Of a stretch of 11,657 nt of DNA, positions 1-7,318 are shown piece after piece. Both the position numbers and the translations under genes were made by a program. Source of the DNA: Methanobacteriota archaeon. GTDB lineage: Archaea > Halobacteriota > Halobacteria > Halobacteriales > Halalkalicoccaceae. The notes beneath the pieces are model-generated. The model worked only from the letters and a program-made list of their open reading frames with translations, searched no databases and was not told the DNA's origin. The stretch spans positions 5,191 to 16,847 of the forward strand of contig JADFQH010000025.1 in NCBI GenBank assembly GCA_022561895.1, in the 5' to 3' direction. Within the stretch, counting starts at the first letter, position 1. Each line of letters starts with the position of its first letter.

Positions 1-4
1 CTAG

Positions 5-131
5 ACCACCGGCGCTCATTGTATTCGCGCCGTAGATCGCGGAACTCCGTTCCGCTCACCACCGGCGCAAGCTCACTCCGTTCGCTTGCGCCGTGGATCG
101 CAGTTCCTTCGGAACTGCTCACCACCGGCGC
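5..131. repeat. Irregular tandem hairpin repeat array
   Basis: The string ACCACCGGCGC occurs three times (5-15, 58-68, 121-131) and delimits two units of 53 and 63 bases. Each unit has the same plan: a GGCGC-type stem, then a GCCGTRGATCGC spacer, then a second stem, then CTC. Unit 1 has stems GGCGC/GCGCC (11-15, 27-31) and GCGGAAC/GTTCCGC (39-45, 49-55). Unit 2 has GGCGCAAGC/GCTTGCGCC (64-72, 84-92) and GCAGTTCC/GGAACTGC (100-107, 111-118, loop TTC). The arms differ between units but pair within each unit, so the structure rather than the sequence is kept. It lies downstream of the methyltransferase gene and may continue left of the window. Confidence 0.7.
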
Positions 132-213
132 TCTGTATCGAATCGGATGAAAGAACTCCGATCCGGTAACGAACGCAGCGTACACCACAGTATCGCCGCC
201 CCGGTTAAGGACC

Positions 214-849
214 TTACTGTTTCTTTCGCACCACCGCATAGCAGTTCCCGCTCGAAACCTCGCAGGATTCGAGGACGAGCTCGCTCTCTTCGATCTCGCC
301 TTCGAACTCCTCGGGCGAGTAGATGTGGTAGAATCGAGGAACCGTCTCACCACCGGGAAGCGTCCAATCGACGGTCGTATCGAACCCTTCCTTTTCCTCG
401 AATCGGTCGTGAGCCGTACTCCACGCGCTCACCAGCGCCCGGCCATCGGGTGCGAGCACGCGGGCCACCTCGTCTAAACTTTGCATTCTCGTCTCGCGAT
501 CTCGCAGGTGGTGGATCGTCGCAACGTAGATCGTGAGGTCAGTTCGAGAAGAACGGATCGGTAGGGTTGCGGCGTCGCCCTGAACGAGATCGGCGCTGAA
601 CCCTCGCTCTCCGGTGCGCTCGTGCGCTTCGAAGAGCAGCCCGCGGCTCACGTCCACGCCGACGACCCGCTCGGTTCGCTTCGCGAGAAGCTCCGTGTGT
701 CTGCCGTTCGCACAGCCGATGTCGAGCGCCAGCGTTCCCGATCGCCCATCGAGGAACGCCTCGACCTCGGGCCACGCGTACTCGCGGGTCTTCGCGAAAT
801 GGCTCGCGATCCGGTCGTAAGTCTCGCGGACGCGCCGCGGTTCGTCCAT
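214..849 (-). CDS. Class I SAM-dependent methyltransferase, Trm9/ALKBH8-like
   Basis: This 211-residue protein is a Rossmann-fold methyltransferase. Visible motifs are the SAM-binding LDIGCANGRH (42-51), the acidic residue after strand 2 in GVDVS (64-68), GDAATLP (91-97), and IHHL (112-115) followed by the RVLAPDGRALVSAWS region (130-144). The N-terminal pattern YDRIASHFAKTREYAWPEV and the IHH motif resemble Trm9/ALKBH8, which methyl-esterifies carboxymethyluridine at tRNA position 34. That family fit is from pattern memory and is probable, not certain. A generic small-molecule methyltransferase is the alternative. The start is supported by a minus-strand GTTTACC box centred 26 bases upstream. 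The gene begins 45 bases after the stop of the pilC-like gene, so it may be both read through and separately transcribed. No oligo-T run is seen after its stop. Confidence 0.85.
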   Translation of the reverse strand: MDEPRRVRETYDRIASHFAKTREYAWPEVEAFLDGRSGTLALDIGCANGRHTELLAKRTERVVGVDVSRGLLFEAHERTGERGFSADLVQGDAATLPIRSSRTDLTIYVATIHHLRDRETRMQSLDEVARVLAPDGRALVSAWSTAHDRFEEKEGFDTTVDWTLPGGETVPRFYHIYSPEEFEGEIEESELVLESCEVSSGNCYAVVRKKQ

Positions 850-871
850 GAACCCGTATTCTGCAAGCGAG

Positions 872-878
872 GGTAAAC
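872..878 (-). promoter_or_regulatory. TATA-like box of the methyltransferase gene
   Basis: The minus strand reads GTTTACC, centred 26 bases upstream of the ATG at 849. This is the spacing expected for a leaderless haloarchaeal transcript. It sits in the 45-base gap after the pilC-like gene. Confidence 0.5.
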
Positions 879-894
879 CCCCTACGATGGTGGA

Positions 895-2847
895 TCAGAT
901 AACGAGAACGATAGTGTAGGCGATTGTGCCGAGGATCGTCGCGTGTTTCGCGCCCGCCCGCACGCTCGCCTCGCCCATCCGTCCGGCGACGTAACCCGAT
1001 AGCACCCCCTGAATCACGAGCGCATGCCCGAAGACGAGGCTGTAGGCGTCGGTCTCGACCCCGCCGAAGTTCGCACCGACATCCTGGAGATCCGCCGTGG
1101 GTTCTGGAAGGCTCGGGATCAGCACGTTGTTGAGAACGAGGATAATAAGGGCAAACACGAAAAACGAGAGGTAGATCACGACGAGATACGTGATCAGCTC
1201 CCCCTCGCGGTCGCGTTCGAGTCTGCGCTCTGCCCGCCCTTGCTGTGCTGCGATCCGGAGGACGGGCGCGAGTCGCCCGCTCGCGTTCGCGGCGTTCGTC
1301 ACGAGCACCACCATCCGAGTGACTGAAACGGTCTTGACTCGTCGTTCGAACCGCCAGAGCGCGCTTTCGAGATCAGCACCCCACTCGATATCCCGCCAGA
1401 CCCGATCGAACTCCGGGGAGAGCGATCCGAGCTCCCCCTGTCGAACTCGATTGACGCTGTCGGTGATCGAAACGCCAGCCTCGTTGATGCTCGCGAGCCG
1501 AGCGAGAACGTCGGGCAGCGCCGCTTCGATCCGGCCAATCCGGCGCTCGCGCACCATCGCGAGGAGGGCGTAGCTCCCGAGGACGAACAGCCCCGACTGG
1601 ATGAGCACGTCATCGAGATGAGCCACGCCGAGATCACCTCCTGAGAGCGGCCCCCAGAGACGAACGAGCGCAACGAGGGCCGCGAGCGGAGCGGTCAGAT
1701 ACAGCAGTCGTTCCGGGCGCTCGGTCAGGGTTTCTATGGGGGACGAAACCCGCTCGAAAACGGCGCGATAGCGCGTATAGAACGCGAGCCGATCCTCGTT
1801 TGCGGTTCGAACCGTTCCGCCGTCTGAACGGATTCGCGGTCGCTTTCTGACGTTTATCGTCCCGCCGACGGCGATCTCCGTATCTGGCCCGATCGTTCCG
1901 GGTCGAAGGGGTTCTGCAAGCGTCGAGAGATAGATAACGAACATGAGATTCAACAGCGGGAGGACGAGATAGACGAGCAACTGGAGCGACGGGAGCGTCT
2001 CATCCAGCGTCAGCCCGATCACGACGAGGATCGTCAGCAGAAACAGCGGCCCGGCGACGAGCGTGGTCACGTACACCTCCGCGAGCGTTGCAAACTGCGT
2101 GAGCAGGCGCTGTTGTTTCGCTTCCGCATCGTTCTGGTAGCGCTCGTGTTGGGCTTCGAGAAACGCCGGAAGCTCCTGTCCGCTTTTGAGAACGCTCACC
2201 GTGTTCGTGAGGAACTCCTCGAACTCCTCGCTCGGGGTTCGTTTCGCGGTTCGTTCGAGTGCGGAAAGGAGATCCGCCCCGACGAGATCCATCTCGCGGA
2301 CCGTCAGCGAGATCTCGACTGCGGTTTCGCCGTAGACGGCCTCGTTCTCGGCGAACACGCTCAATACGTCCGGAAACGCCATCCCGCTTCGAGAGAGCGC
2401 GTACAGAAACGCGACGGTCCGGGGCATCGTCGCGTCGATTCGCCGCCCGCGCGCCGTGGCGATGTGGGCGGGCCACCACCAGCGAAACCAGTACGTCGAG
2501 ATGCCACAGACGATCCCCAACCAGCCACCGGCGACGGCCGCCGTTACGAGTCGGGCTGTCGAGTCGAAGCCGGCCCACGCGAGCAAAATCGAGGACGAGA
2601 AGCCGATGATGATGGCTCCGGAGACCACCATACTGAAGCTGTAGACGAGAGTGAACGCCGCGTACTGTCGGTAGCCGTCCGGAACGTGTGCGGATTCGAG
2701 GACCCGCTCTCGTCGCTGCCGATCCCGATCGACGAGATCGCCCGCCAGCCCGCTTACAACTCGGGTCGTCAGTCGGGATCGGCGCGTCGAGGCGAAAACG
2801 GCGAGCCAACAGCCCACCACCAGCGCCAGCATACCTATCGAGTTCAT
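895..2847 (-). CDS. pilC: Type IV pilus / type II secretion F-family membrane platform protein (PilC/TadC-like)
   Basis: This 650-residue polytopic membrane protein is the likely inner-membrane platform on which archaeal type IV pili assemble. Hydrophobic segments are seen near residues 5-20, 63-90, 98-121, 256-280, 288-309, 381-398, 414-431, 551-577, 601-622 and 636-650. Two soluble, helical GspF-type domains fit the pattern, one around 140-250 and one around 440-545 (with ALPDVLARLASINEAGVSI at 443-461 in the second). The double-domain plan and length match large euryarchaeal PilC/TadC proteins. Its ATG overlaps the stop of the ATPase gene by four bases (ATGA), so the two are translationally coupled. 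No pilin with a class III signal peptide is visible in the window, so the pilus type cannot be assigned; haloarchaea carry several pilB-pilC paralogues. Confidence 0.9.
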   Translation of the reverse strand: MNSIGMLALVVGCWLAVFASTRRSRLTTRVVSGLAGDLVDRDRQRRERVLESAHVPDGYRQYAAFTLVYSFSMVVSGAIIIGFSSSILLAWAGFDSTARLVTAAVAGGWLGIVCGISTYWFRWWWPAHIATARGRRIDATMPRTVAFLYALSRSGMAFPDVLSVFAENEAVYGETAVEISLTVREMDLVGADLLSALERTAKRTPSEEFEEFLTNTVSVLKSGQELPAFLEAQHERYQNDAEAKQQRLLTQFATLAEVYVTTLVAGPLFLLTILVVIGLTLDETLPSLQLLVYLVLPLLNLMFVIYLSTLAEPLRPGTIGPDTEIAVGGTINVRKRPRIRSDGGTVRTANEDRLAFYTRYRAVFERVSSPIETLTERPERLLYLTAPLAALVALVRLWGPLSGGDLGVAHLDDVLIQSGLFVLGSYALLAMVRERRIGRIEAALPDVLARLASINEAGVSITDSVNRVRQGELGSLSPEFDRVWRDIEWGADLESALWRFERRVKTVSVTRMVVLVTNAANASGRLAPVLRIAAQQGRAERRLERDREGELITYLVVIYLSFFVFALIILVLNNVLIPSLPEPTADLQDVGANFGGVETDAYSLVFGHALVIQGVLSGYVAGRMGEASVRAGAKHATILGTIAYTIVLVI

Positions 2848-4424
2848 CCACGCTCCCCGATCCGCTCGCGGGCGGTCTCCGGATCGGCGTAGTAGGCGTT
2901 GACGAGTCCGCTAAACCGGCGGAAATCGGTGATCTCGTTCGCAGAAAGCGTTTCGAGGAACTCTTTTCGACGATCGAGTTCGCTTCGGAGTTCGCTCTGA
3001 CTCCAGCCCTCCGCTTTCCGGATCGAGTCGGTAACCCGCCCGTCGTTTCGTTCGAACGAATCGGTTTCGGGCCGCCAGCGATACGCTCGCGAGTAATCGA
3101 GTTCACCGGTTCGCCCATCGATACCGTCGATTTCGGCGATCGTTTCGGTTCGCCGCACCCGCTCGTCACCTACCCGAGTGAGCGTCTGAATACAGAGCAC
3201 GTCGAGGCTCTGGATCATCGCCCGCGGGACGTTGATCGGCTCGTTTTCGAGCCTGTTGATCACCGTTTGAACGCTGTCGGCGTGCATCGTCGAATACGTG
3301 GTGTGGCCCGTGTTCATCGCCTGGAATAACGTAATGGCTTCCTCTCCCCTGACTTCGCCGACGATGATGTACTCGGGGCGGTGACGAAGCGCCGAGCGAA
3401 GCAGGTCGTACATCGTGATGCTCGCGCCGTCACGTGCGCCCTCGCGGGTGATGCTCGACAGCCAGTTTTCGTGCTGGAGGGTGAGTTCGCGGGTGTCCTC
3501 GATGGTGAGCACCTTCGCGCGCGGCGGGATGAACATCGAGACGGCGTTCATCGCGGTTGTCTTCCCGCTTGCCGTGCCGCCCGCAAAGAGCAGTGACTTG
3601 TTGTGCTCGATGGCGAGCCAGAGATACGCCATCTGTTCTGCACTAACGGTTCCGTACCTGATAAGATCGATCGGCGTCATCGGCTCCTCGGCGTACTTGC
3701 GGATGGTGTAGGCCGAGCCGCGAGGGGTCACTTCCCGGCCGAGCGCGAGCTCCGCGCGCGAACCGTCGGGAAGGGTGGTCTCCGTCACCGGGTCGCCCAC
3801 GCTGACGTGCCTCCCTGATTGCTGAGCCAGCCGAACGACGAAGGAGTCGAGTTCGGCTTCCGAAAACACGATGTTCGTCTCGATGTCGGTGTACTCGTCG
3901 TGATAGACGAAGAGGGGAATGTCGTAGCCATCACAGGAGATGTCCTCGACGTGTGGATCGCAGATGAGCGGGTCGATCTTCCCGTAGCCGCGAAACGCCC
4001 GCCTGAGATAGTAGAACAGCCGATGAAAACTTCGTGTCCCGATCTCGACGCCGTAGGTTTCGAGCTGGTCAGTAAGCTCCTCCCGCAGAACGGCGTCGGG
4101 ATCGTCGCCCGCGTCCTCCCGATGGATGAGTGGGGTTCTGATCCCCTCGGTGAGGAGTTCGAGCAGCCGGCGCTCGAACCCGTCGAGTTCGGGGGTAACG
4201 ACGTGGTAGCGGTGTTCGTTCCCGACCGGATCGTGATTGATCGAGACGAACGCAAACGGCGGGTCGACCCAGTAGCGTTCTCGCTCCTCACAGCCCGGTA
4301 GTCCGCCGAACTCCGTGAGGGGGCCGTTTTTCGGGTTGTACTCGCCGGATTCGACCGTCGACCCGCCCAACACACCGAGCGCTCGTCGGATCGAACGAAC
4401 ACCGGGTGGTGAGGGTCGTGCCAT
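2844..4424 (-). CDS. pilB: Type IV pilus / type II secretion ATPase (PilB/TadA/GspE-like)
   Basis: This 526-residue hexameric-type secretion ATPase should power pilus assembly with the overlapping platform protein. The C-terminal motor is complete: Walker A GGTASGKTT (282-290), Asp box IEDTREL (308-314), Walker B region YIIVGEVRGEE (352-362) and His box HTTYSTMHADS (374-384). The N-terminal half (about 40-240) matches the archaeal N-domain type, with DPLICDPHVEDISCDG at 151-166. The last ~100 residues are charged and variable. The ATG at 4424 is supported by a TATA-like box 25-29 bases upstream on the minus strand. The first ~45 residues are low in motif content, so a later start cannot be ruled out. 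No key residue is missing. Confidence 0.93.
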   Translation of the reverse strand: MARPSPPGVRSIRRALGVLGGSTVESGEYNPKNGPLTEFGGLPGCEERERYWVDPPFAFVSINHDPVGNEHRYHVVTPELDGFERRLLELLTEGIRTPLIHREDAGDDPDAVLREELTDQLETYGVEIGTRSFHRLFYYLRRAFRGYGKIDPLICDPHVEDISCDGYDIPLFVYHDEYTDIETNIVFSEAELDSFVVRLAQQSGRHVSVGDPVTETTLPDGSRAELALGREVTPRGSAYTIRKYAEEPMTPIDLIRYGTVSAEQMAYLWLAIEHNKSLLFAGGTASGKTTAMNAVSMFIPPRAKVLTIEDTRELTLQHENWLSSITREGARDGASITMYDLLRSALRHRPEYIIVGEVRGEEAITLFQAMNTGHTTYSTMHADSVQTVINRLENEPINVPRAMIQSLDVLCIQTLTRVGDERVRRTETIAEIDGIDGRTGELDYSRAYRWRPETDSFERNDGRVTDSIRKAEGWSQSELRSELDRRKEFLETLSANEITDFRRFSGLVNAYYADPETARERIGERG

Positions 4425-4442
4425 GGTCGCGCGATTCTATCA

Positions 4443-4455
4443 GTTTATCGTATAT
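4443..4455 (-). promoter_or_regulatory. TATA region of the pilB-pilC operon
   Basis: The minus strand reads ATATACGATAAAC, with AT-rich cores centred about 22 and 29 bases upstream of the ATG at 4424. This fits a leaderless or nearly leaderless start. A divergent CCTTAAAC (4465-4472) lies nearby on the plus strand. Confidence 0.5.
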
Positions 4456-4464
4456 GTCCGGGAA

Positions 4465-4472
4465 CCTTAAAC
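4465..4472 (+). promoter_or_regulatory. Possible TATA box for the 4537 gene
   Basis: CCTTAAAC is the only AT-rich patch upstream of the 4537 gene. It lies about 68 bases before the ATG, which would give a leader of about 40 nt. No Shine-Dalgarno sequence is seen just before the ATG. The assignment is weak. Confidence 0.3.
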
Positions 4473-4536
4473 TATCGGCCGTTGGAGGGGACGGCGTTAC
4501 GTTCTTGCCTTCGCGGTTCGTACGATCTCATGACCG

Positions 4537-5007
4537 ATGAGGCGCGACTACTTTACGCTCGATGTGCGGGGGATCGACTGGGTCGAGGCCGGTGGCACAC
4601 CAGCGACGCCGACGGTCGTCATCGACTTTCAGGGTCCAGCCGACGAACTCGAAACGCGCCTAACCGGGTTCGACGGCAAGCTCCTCACCGCGGGACAGAC
4701 CGACGTTGCACTCAGGCTCCAGGGCGATCTCGACGAGGAAGGGACAACGGGCGTCGTGAGCGTCACGAATCGTGTCACCGGGGATTTCGTCCTCGAACTG
4801 AACGAGGAGGCAGGAGACGTTCTTCGATTCATCCGTGCGGCGCGCGCCTACGGCAACGAGGCCGACTCCGACGAGCGATATCAGGTCACCATCTTCAGCG
4901 AGGGCGAGGAGCTACTCACCTACGACAAATCGACGTTTCTCGTCTACGACCGGGAGGGGAACCTGCTTCGCCAGCACAGCCTCATCCCAAGCGGCGTCGA
5001 ACTCTGA
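4537..5007 (+). CDS. Conserved haloarchaeal protein of unknown function (possibly DUF5793)
   Basis: This is a 156-residue acidic, soluble protein with no signal peptide or membrane segment. It alternates beta-like stretches (MRRDYFTLDVRGIDWV at 1-16, TPTVVIDF, TTGVVSVTNR, FVLELNEE) with one clear helix (DVLRFIRAARAYG). The N-terminal pattern MRRDYFTLDV reminds me of the haloarchaeal DUF5793 family, but I cannot confirm this. No catalytic motif is visible. It diverges from pilB across a 112-base gap. Its stop codon is the first element of an 82-base palindrome (5007-5088). Its function and any link to the nucleoside genes downstream are unknown. Confidence 0.82.
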   Translation: MRRDYFTLDVRGIDWVEAGGTPATPTVVIDFQGPADELETRLTGFDGKLLTAGQTDVALRLQGDLDEEGTTGVVSVTNRVTGDFVLELNEEAGDVLRFIRAARAYGNEADSDERYQVTIFSEGEELLTYDKSTFLVYDREGNLLRQHSLIPSGVEL

Positions 5008-5088
5008 TACGGACTGTTGTCGGCAATGACCGGTGATCGCCGACCCCACCACTGGCGATCGCCGGTACCCAGTGACAACAGTCCGTAT
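5007..5088. repeat. 82-bp two-tier palindrome, element 1
   Basis: The outer arms ATACGGACTGTTGTC (5007-5021) and GACAACAGTCCGTAT (5074-5088) are a perfect 15-bp inverted repeat. Inside, after 7 unpaired bases on each side, 5029-5041 pairs with 5054-5066 over 13 positions with a single T-G. The loop is the 12 bases 5042-5053. The element begins on the last base of the stop codon of the 4537 gene and ends 35 bases before the mutase TATA box. It could act as a 3' RNA hairpin or as a DNA palindrome. Two other elements of the same size and plan occur at 7035-7117 and 8388-8470. Confidence 0.85.
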
Positions 5089-5122
5089 GAGGGCGAATCA
5101 CACTGACTGCTCTCCCGGAGGG

Positions 5123-5139
5123 CGACCGACAGTATATAT
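5123..5139 (+). promoter_or_regulatory. Promoter of the mutase gene with shared nucleoside motif
   Basis: CGACCGACAGTATATAT contains a TATA box centred about 28 bases before the ATG at 5164, fitting leaderless transcription. The first 15 bases are identical to 8457-8471 upstream of uridine phosphorylase. The core CCG[A/T]CAGTATAT is also found at the cytidine deaminase promoter. Confidence 0.72.
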
Positions 5140-5163
5140 GACTGCCAGCGAAATCCAGGGTAT

Positions 5164-6507
5164 ATGATTCGGTTCGGAACCGCGGGTATTCGCGGCCCGG
5201 CTCGCGATCGCGTGACGCCGGCCGTCTGTCTCGCCGTCGGACAGGCGGTCGGGAGCGAGGGTCTGACCGTCGTGCTCGGACGAGACGGGCGCAAAACGGG
5301 ACCTGCGCTGTTCGATGCGATGGCCGCCGGTCTCGAAAGCGCAGGGGCGAGCGTTATCAAGCTCGGTGTCGTCCCCACCCCGACAGTAGCCTTCGCCTCG
5401 CGGGGTCGGTACGGCGTCATGTTGACGGCATCTCACAACCCGCCCGCCGACAACGGGATCAAGCTCTTCTCCGATGGAATCGAGTTCGACCGGGAGGCAG
5501 AGTCGACCGTCGAAGCGGCGCTCGACGCCGGGACGAATCCGACGAACTGGGATGCGTGGGGCGATTCGAGCGGGGATGAAATCCTCGGACGGTACAGACG
5601 GGCGATCGTCGAGTACGCCCGCGGGTTCGGCGAGCGTGCGAACGGATTAGCGATCGCCGTCGATTGTGGCAACGGGATGGCGAGTCTCGCGACACCGCAG
5701 ATATGTTCGAGCCTTGGCGCAACGGTGACGACGCTGAACGCGAACGTGGATGGTCATTTTCCGGGCCGGGGGAGCAAGCCAACCCCCGAAACGCTTTCGG
5801 ATCTGCGGGCGTTCGTCGCGGCGGGCCCCTCCGATCTCGGGATCGGGCACGACGGCGATGCGGACCGGATCGTGATCGTCGATTCCTCGGGCAACGTCGT
5901 TCACGAAGACACCATACTCGCTGTTCTCGCGGAACGGTACGTCCGCGGGTTCGCGGGAGCTGACCCGGTCGTGGTGACGACGCCGAACGCCTCAGCAAGA
6001 ATCGACGAGCGCGTCGAGGTGGCGGGCGGGCGGGTCGAGCGGGTTCGTCTGGGGGCGCTCCACGAGGGGATCGCCCGCGTCCGCGAGTCGGGCGGCGAGG
6101 TCGTTTTCGCCGCAGAGCCGTGGAAACATATCCATCCTGAGTTCGGGGGATGGATCGACGGTGTGGCGAGCGCGGCCGTTCTCACACGACTGGTCGCCGA
6201 AGCGGAGGGGATCGATCCGTTGAAAGCGCCGGTCACGGAGCGACCGTACAGAAAGGTCGCCGTCGACTGTCCGGATGAGCGAAAGGAGGCGACGATGGCT
6301 CGACTCGAAGGCGAGTTACGCGAGCGATTTCCCGAGACGACTGTCACGACTGATCACGGCGTGCGCGTCGAGTGGGACGATGGCTCGTGGCTCCTCGTTC
6401 GGCCGAGCGGGACCGAGCCGTACGTCAGACTCTACATCGAAAGCGAGCGGATCGAGCGATTGGAGCGGGAGGCGACGGACACGATCGAGTCGGCGGTTTC
6501 CGAGTGA
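5164..6507 (+). CDS. Alpha-D-phosphohexomutase family enzyme, probable phosphopentomutase
   Basis: This 447-residue protein is a full-length member of the phosphoglucomutase/phosphomannomutase superfamily. It shows the N-terminal RFGTAGIRG, the phosphoserine loop TASHNP (Ser90), the metal loop DGDADR (230-235), a sugar-binding loop AAEPWKHI (316-323) and the phosphate-binding RPSGTEPYVR (413-422). Glucosamine mutases usually have GGEPSGHI or GGEQSGHI in the sugar loop; here Trp-Lys replaces Ser-Gly. Archaeal phosphopentomutases belong to this superfamily. The neighbouring cytidine deaminase and uridine phosphorylase and the shared promoter motif make ribose 1-phosphate to ribose 5-phosphate interconversion the best guess. 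Phosphoglucosamine or phosphomannomutase activity remains possible. The ATG at 5164 is fixed by the TATA box 28 bases upstream. Confidence 0.9.
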   Translation: MIRFGTAGIRGPARDRVTPAVCLAVGQAVGSEGLTVVLGRDGRKTGPALFDAMAAGLESAGASVIKLGVVPTPTVAFASRGRYGVMLTASHNPPADNGIKLFSDGIEFDREAESTVEAALDAGTNPTNWDAWGDSSGDEILGRYRRAIVEYARGFGERANGLAIAVDCGNGMASLATPQICSSLGATVTTLNANVDGHFPGRGSKPTPETLSDLRAFVAAGPSDLGIGHDGDADRIVIVDSSGNVVHEDTILAVLAERYVRGFAGADPVVVTTPNASARIDERVEVAGGRVERVRLGALHEGIARVRESGGEVVFAAEPWKHIHPEFGGWIDGVASAAVLTRLVAEAEGIDPLKAPVTERPYRKVAVDCPDERKEATMARLEGELRERFPETTVTTDHGVRVEWDDGSWLLVRPSGTEPYVRLYIESERIERLEREATDTIESAVSE

Positions 6508-6579
6508 GCGTGAGCGGATAAACTCTCGCCGGTCGGCCCCTTCTTCGTCCGTTGTGCCGGAACACTCTGTCAGAGCGGG

Positions 6580-6591
6580 CCGTCAGTATAT
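6580..6591 (+). promoter_or_regulatory. Promoter of cdd with shared nucleoside motif
   Basis: CCGTCAGTATAT differs from the mutase and uridine phosphorylase promoter string by one base. The TATAT is centred 27 bases upstream of the ATG at 6616 and only 18 upstream of the ATG at 6607. This favours 6616 as the leaderless start. Confidence 0.65.
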
Positions 6592-6615
6592 CAGCCACGC
6601 TCCCGTATGCGGGGT

Positions 6616-7008
6616 ATGGAGACCGAGGATCTGATTCAGGCCGCCCGCGAGATCCGGGCACAAGCACACGTCCCCTACTCCGAGTACCGCGTCGGAGCGG
6701 CGATCGAAACCGTCGACGGCACGGTTTTCAGTGGCTGTAACATCGAGAACGCGAACTACTCCAATAGCCTTCATGCAGAAGAGGTCGCCATCGCGCAGGC
6801 GATCTCTACTGGTCATCGCAACTTTTCGAGGATCGCCGTCAGCTCCGATCGACTCGACGGCGTCACGCCCTGTGGGATGTGCAGACAGACGCTGTCTGAG
6901 TTCTGTGAGGCGGATTTTCTCGTGATCTGTGATCTGGGCGAAGAGCACGACGAGTACACCCTCGGCGAACTCCTCCCGAATACGATCACCGAGGAGACGT
7001 TGAAGTAG
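6616..7008 (+). CDS. cdd: Cytidine deaminase
   Basis: This 130-residue enzyme deaminates cytidine and deoxycytidine to uridine and deoxyuridine. It has the core deaminase motifs: substrate region CNIENANYSNS (41-51), HAE (53-55, with Glu55 as the proton shuttle) and PCGMC (85-89) with zinc ligands Cys86 and Cys89. The length is that of the short homotetrameric class. The first zinc ligand is His53, as in the larger E. coli enzyme, where short enzymes usually have Cys. An upstream in-frame ATG at 6607 would add Met-Arg-Gly. I chose 6616 because the TATA box sits exactly 27 bases before it, and because Glu55/Cys86/Cys89 then fall at the same numbers as in the short bacterial enzymes. With uridine phosphorylase it forms a pyrimidine nucleoside breakdown route. 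Confidence 0.94.
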   Translation: METEDLIQAAREIRAQAHVPYSEYRVGAAIETVDGTVFSGCNIENANYSNSLHAEEVAIAQAISTGHRNFSRIAVSSDRLDGVTPCGMCRQTLSEFCEADFLVICDLGEEHDEYTLGELLPNTITEETLK

Positions 7009-7034
7009 TGGTAATCTCCCGAACCAAGCTCGAA

Positions 7035-7117
7035 TATACCATCGGACAGAACGGTTGATACATTCGCCGGCGGCCGTCCCCGGCGACAGCGTATCAAAGC
7101 CTCTGTCCGTTGGTATA
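7035..7117. repeat. 83-bp two-tier palindrome, element 2
   Basis: The outer arms TATACCATCGGACAG (7035-7049) and CTGTCCGTTGGTATA (7103-7117) match at 14 of 15 positions. After five unpaired bases on each side, TTGATAC (7055-7061) pairs with GTATCAA (7091-7097). A third stem, TCGCCGG (7064-7070) with CCGGCGA (7080-7086), closes a 9-base loop. The element starts 27 bases after the cdd stop codon. Its size and nested plan match elements 1 and 3, although the arm sequences differ. Confidence 0.8.
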
Positions 7118-7125
7118 CTACCGGA

Positions 7126-7132
7126 ATATAAA
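7126..7132 (+). promoter_or_regulatory. TATA-like box without an obvious gene start
   Basis: ATATAAA (7126-7132) resembles a strong haloarchaeal TATA box just after element 2. The predicted start site is near 7156. No convincing coding start lies there; the next gene starts at 7348 with its own TATA-like box. It could drive a long leader, a small RNA, or a version of the next gene starting at 7213 or 7243. Confidence 0.35.
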
Positions 7133-7318
7133 GAGGGCGCTACGTCAAGCATAACGAAAAAGATCTGTTCGCACTTGATTACTGATTGTAGGGTTCGCGT
7201 TCGATCCGATAGGTGAGAGTAGACGAGCCTGTGCCTGCGCTCATGGTCGAGAAGCAGGCCGCCGTGATACCCTACGAACTGGGTCTCGACATGCCCCGGT
7301 TTTGGTCGAACGGATGGA

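Noticed and set aside
5..131. A CRISPR array in the left repeat region.
   Set aside because: The repeated string is only 11 bases, unit lengths differ (53 and 63), and the spacers are themselves hairpins; no cas gene is present.
2000..3169. A long open frame (389 codons) on the minus strand overlapping pilB and pilC.
   Set aside because: Arg/Ser/Gly-rich composition typical of an out-of-frame reading of GC-rich DNA; the pilB and pilC frames contain all family motifs.
6517..6592. A possible fourth palindrome between the mutase and cdd (GATAAACT at 6517-6524 with AGTATATC at 6585-6592).
   Set aside because: Arms match at only 7 of 8 bases, the next stem needs a 7-base one-sided bulge, and the total is 76 bases. 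It starts 9 bases after a stop like the others, but the pairing is too weak to count.
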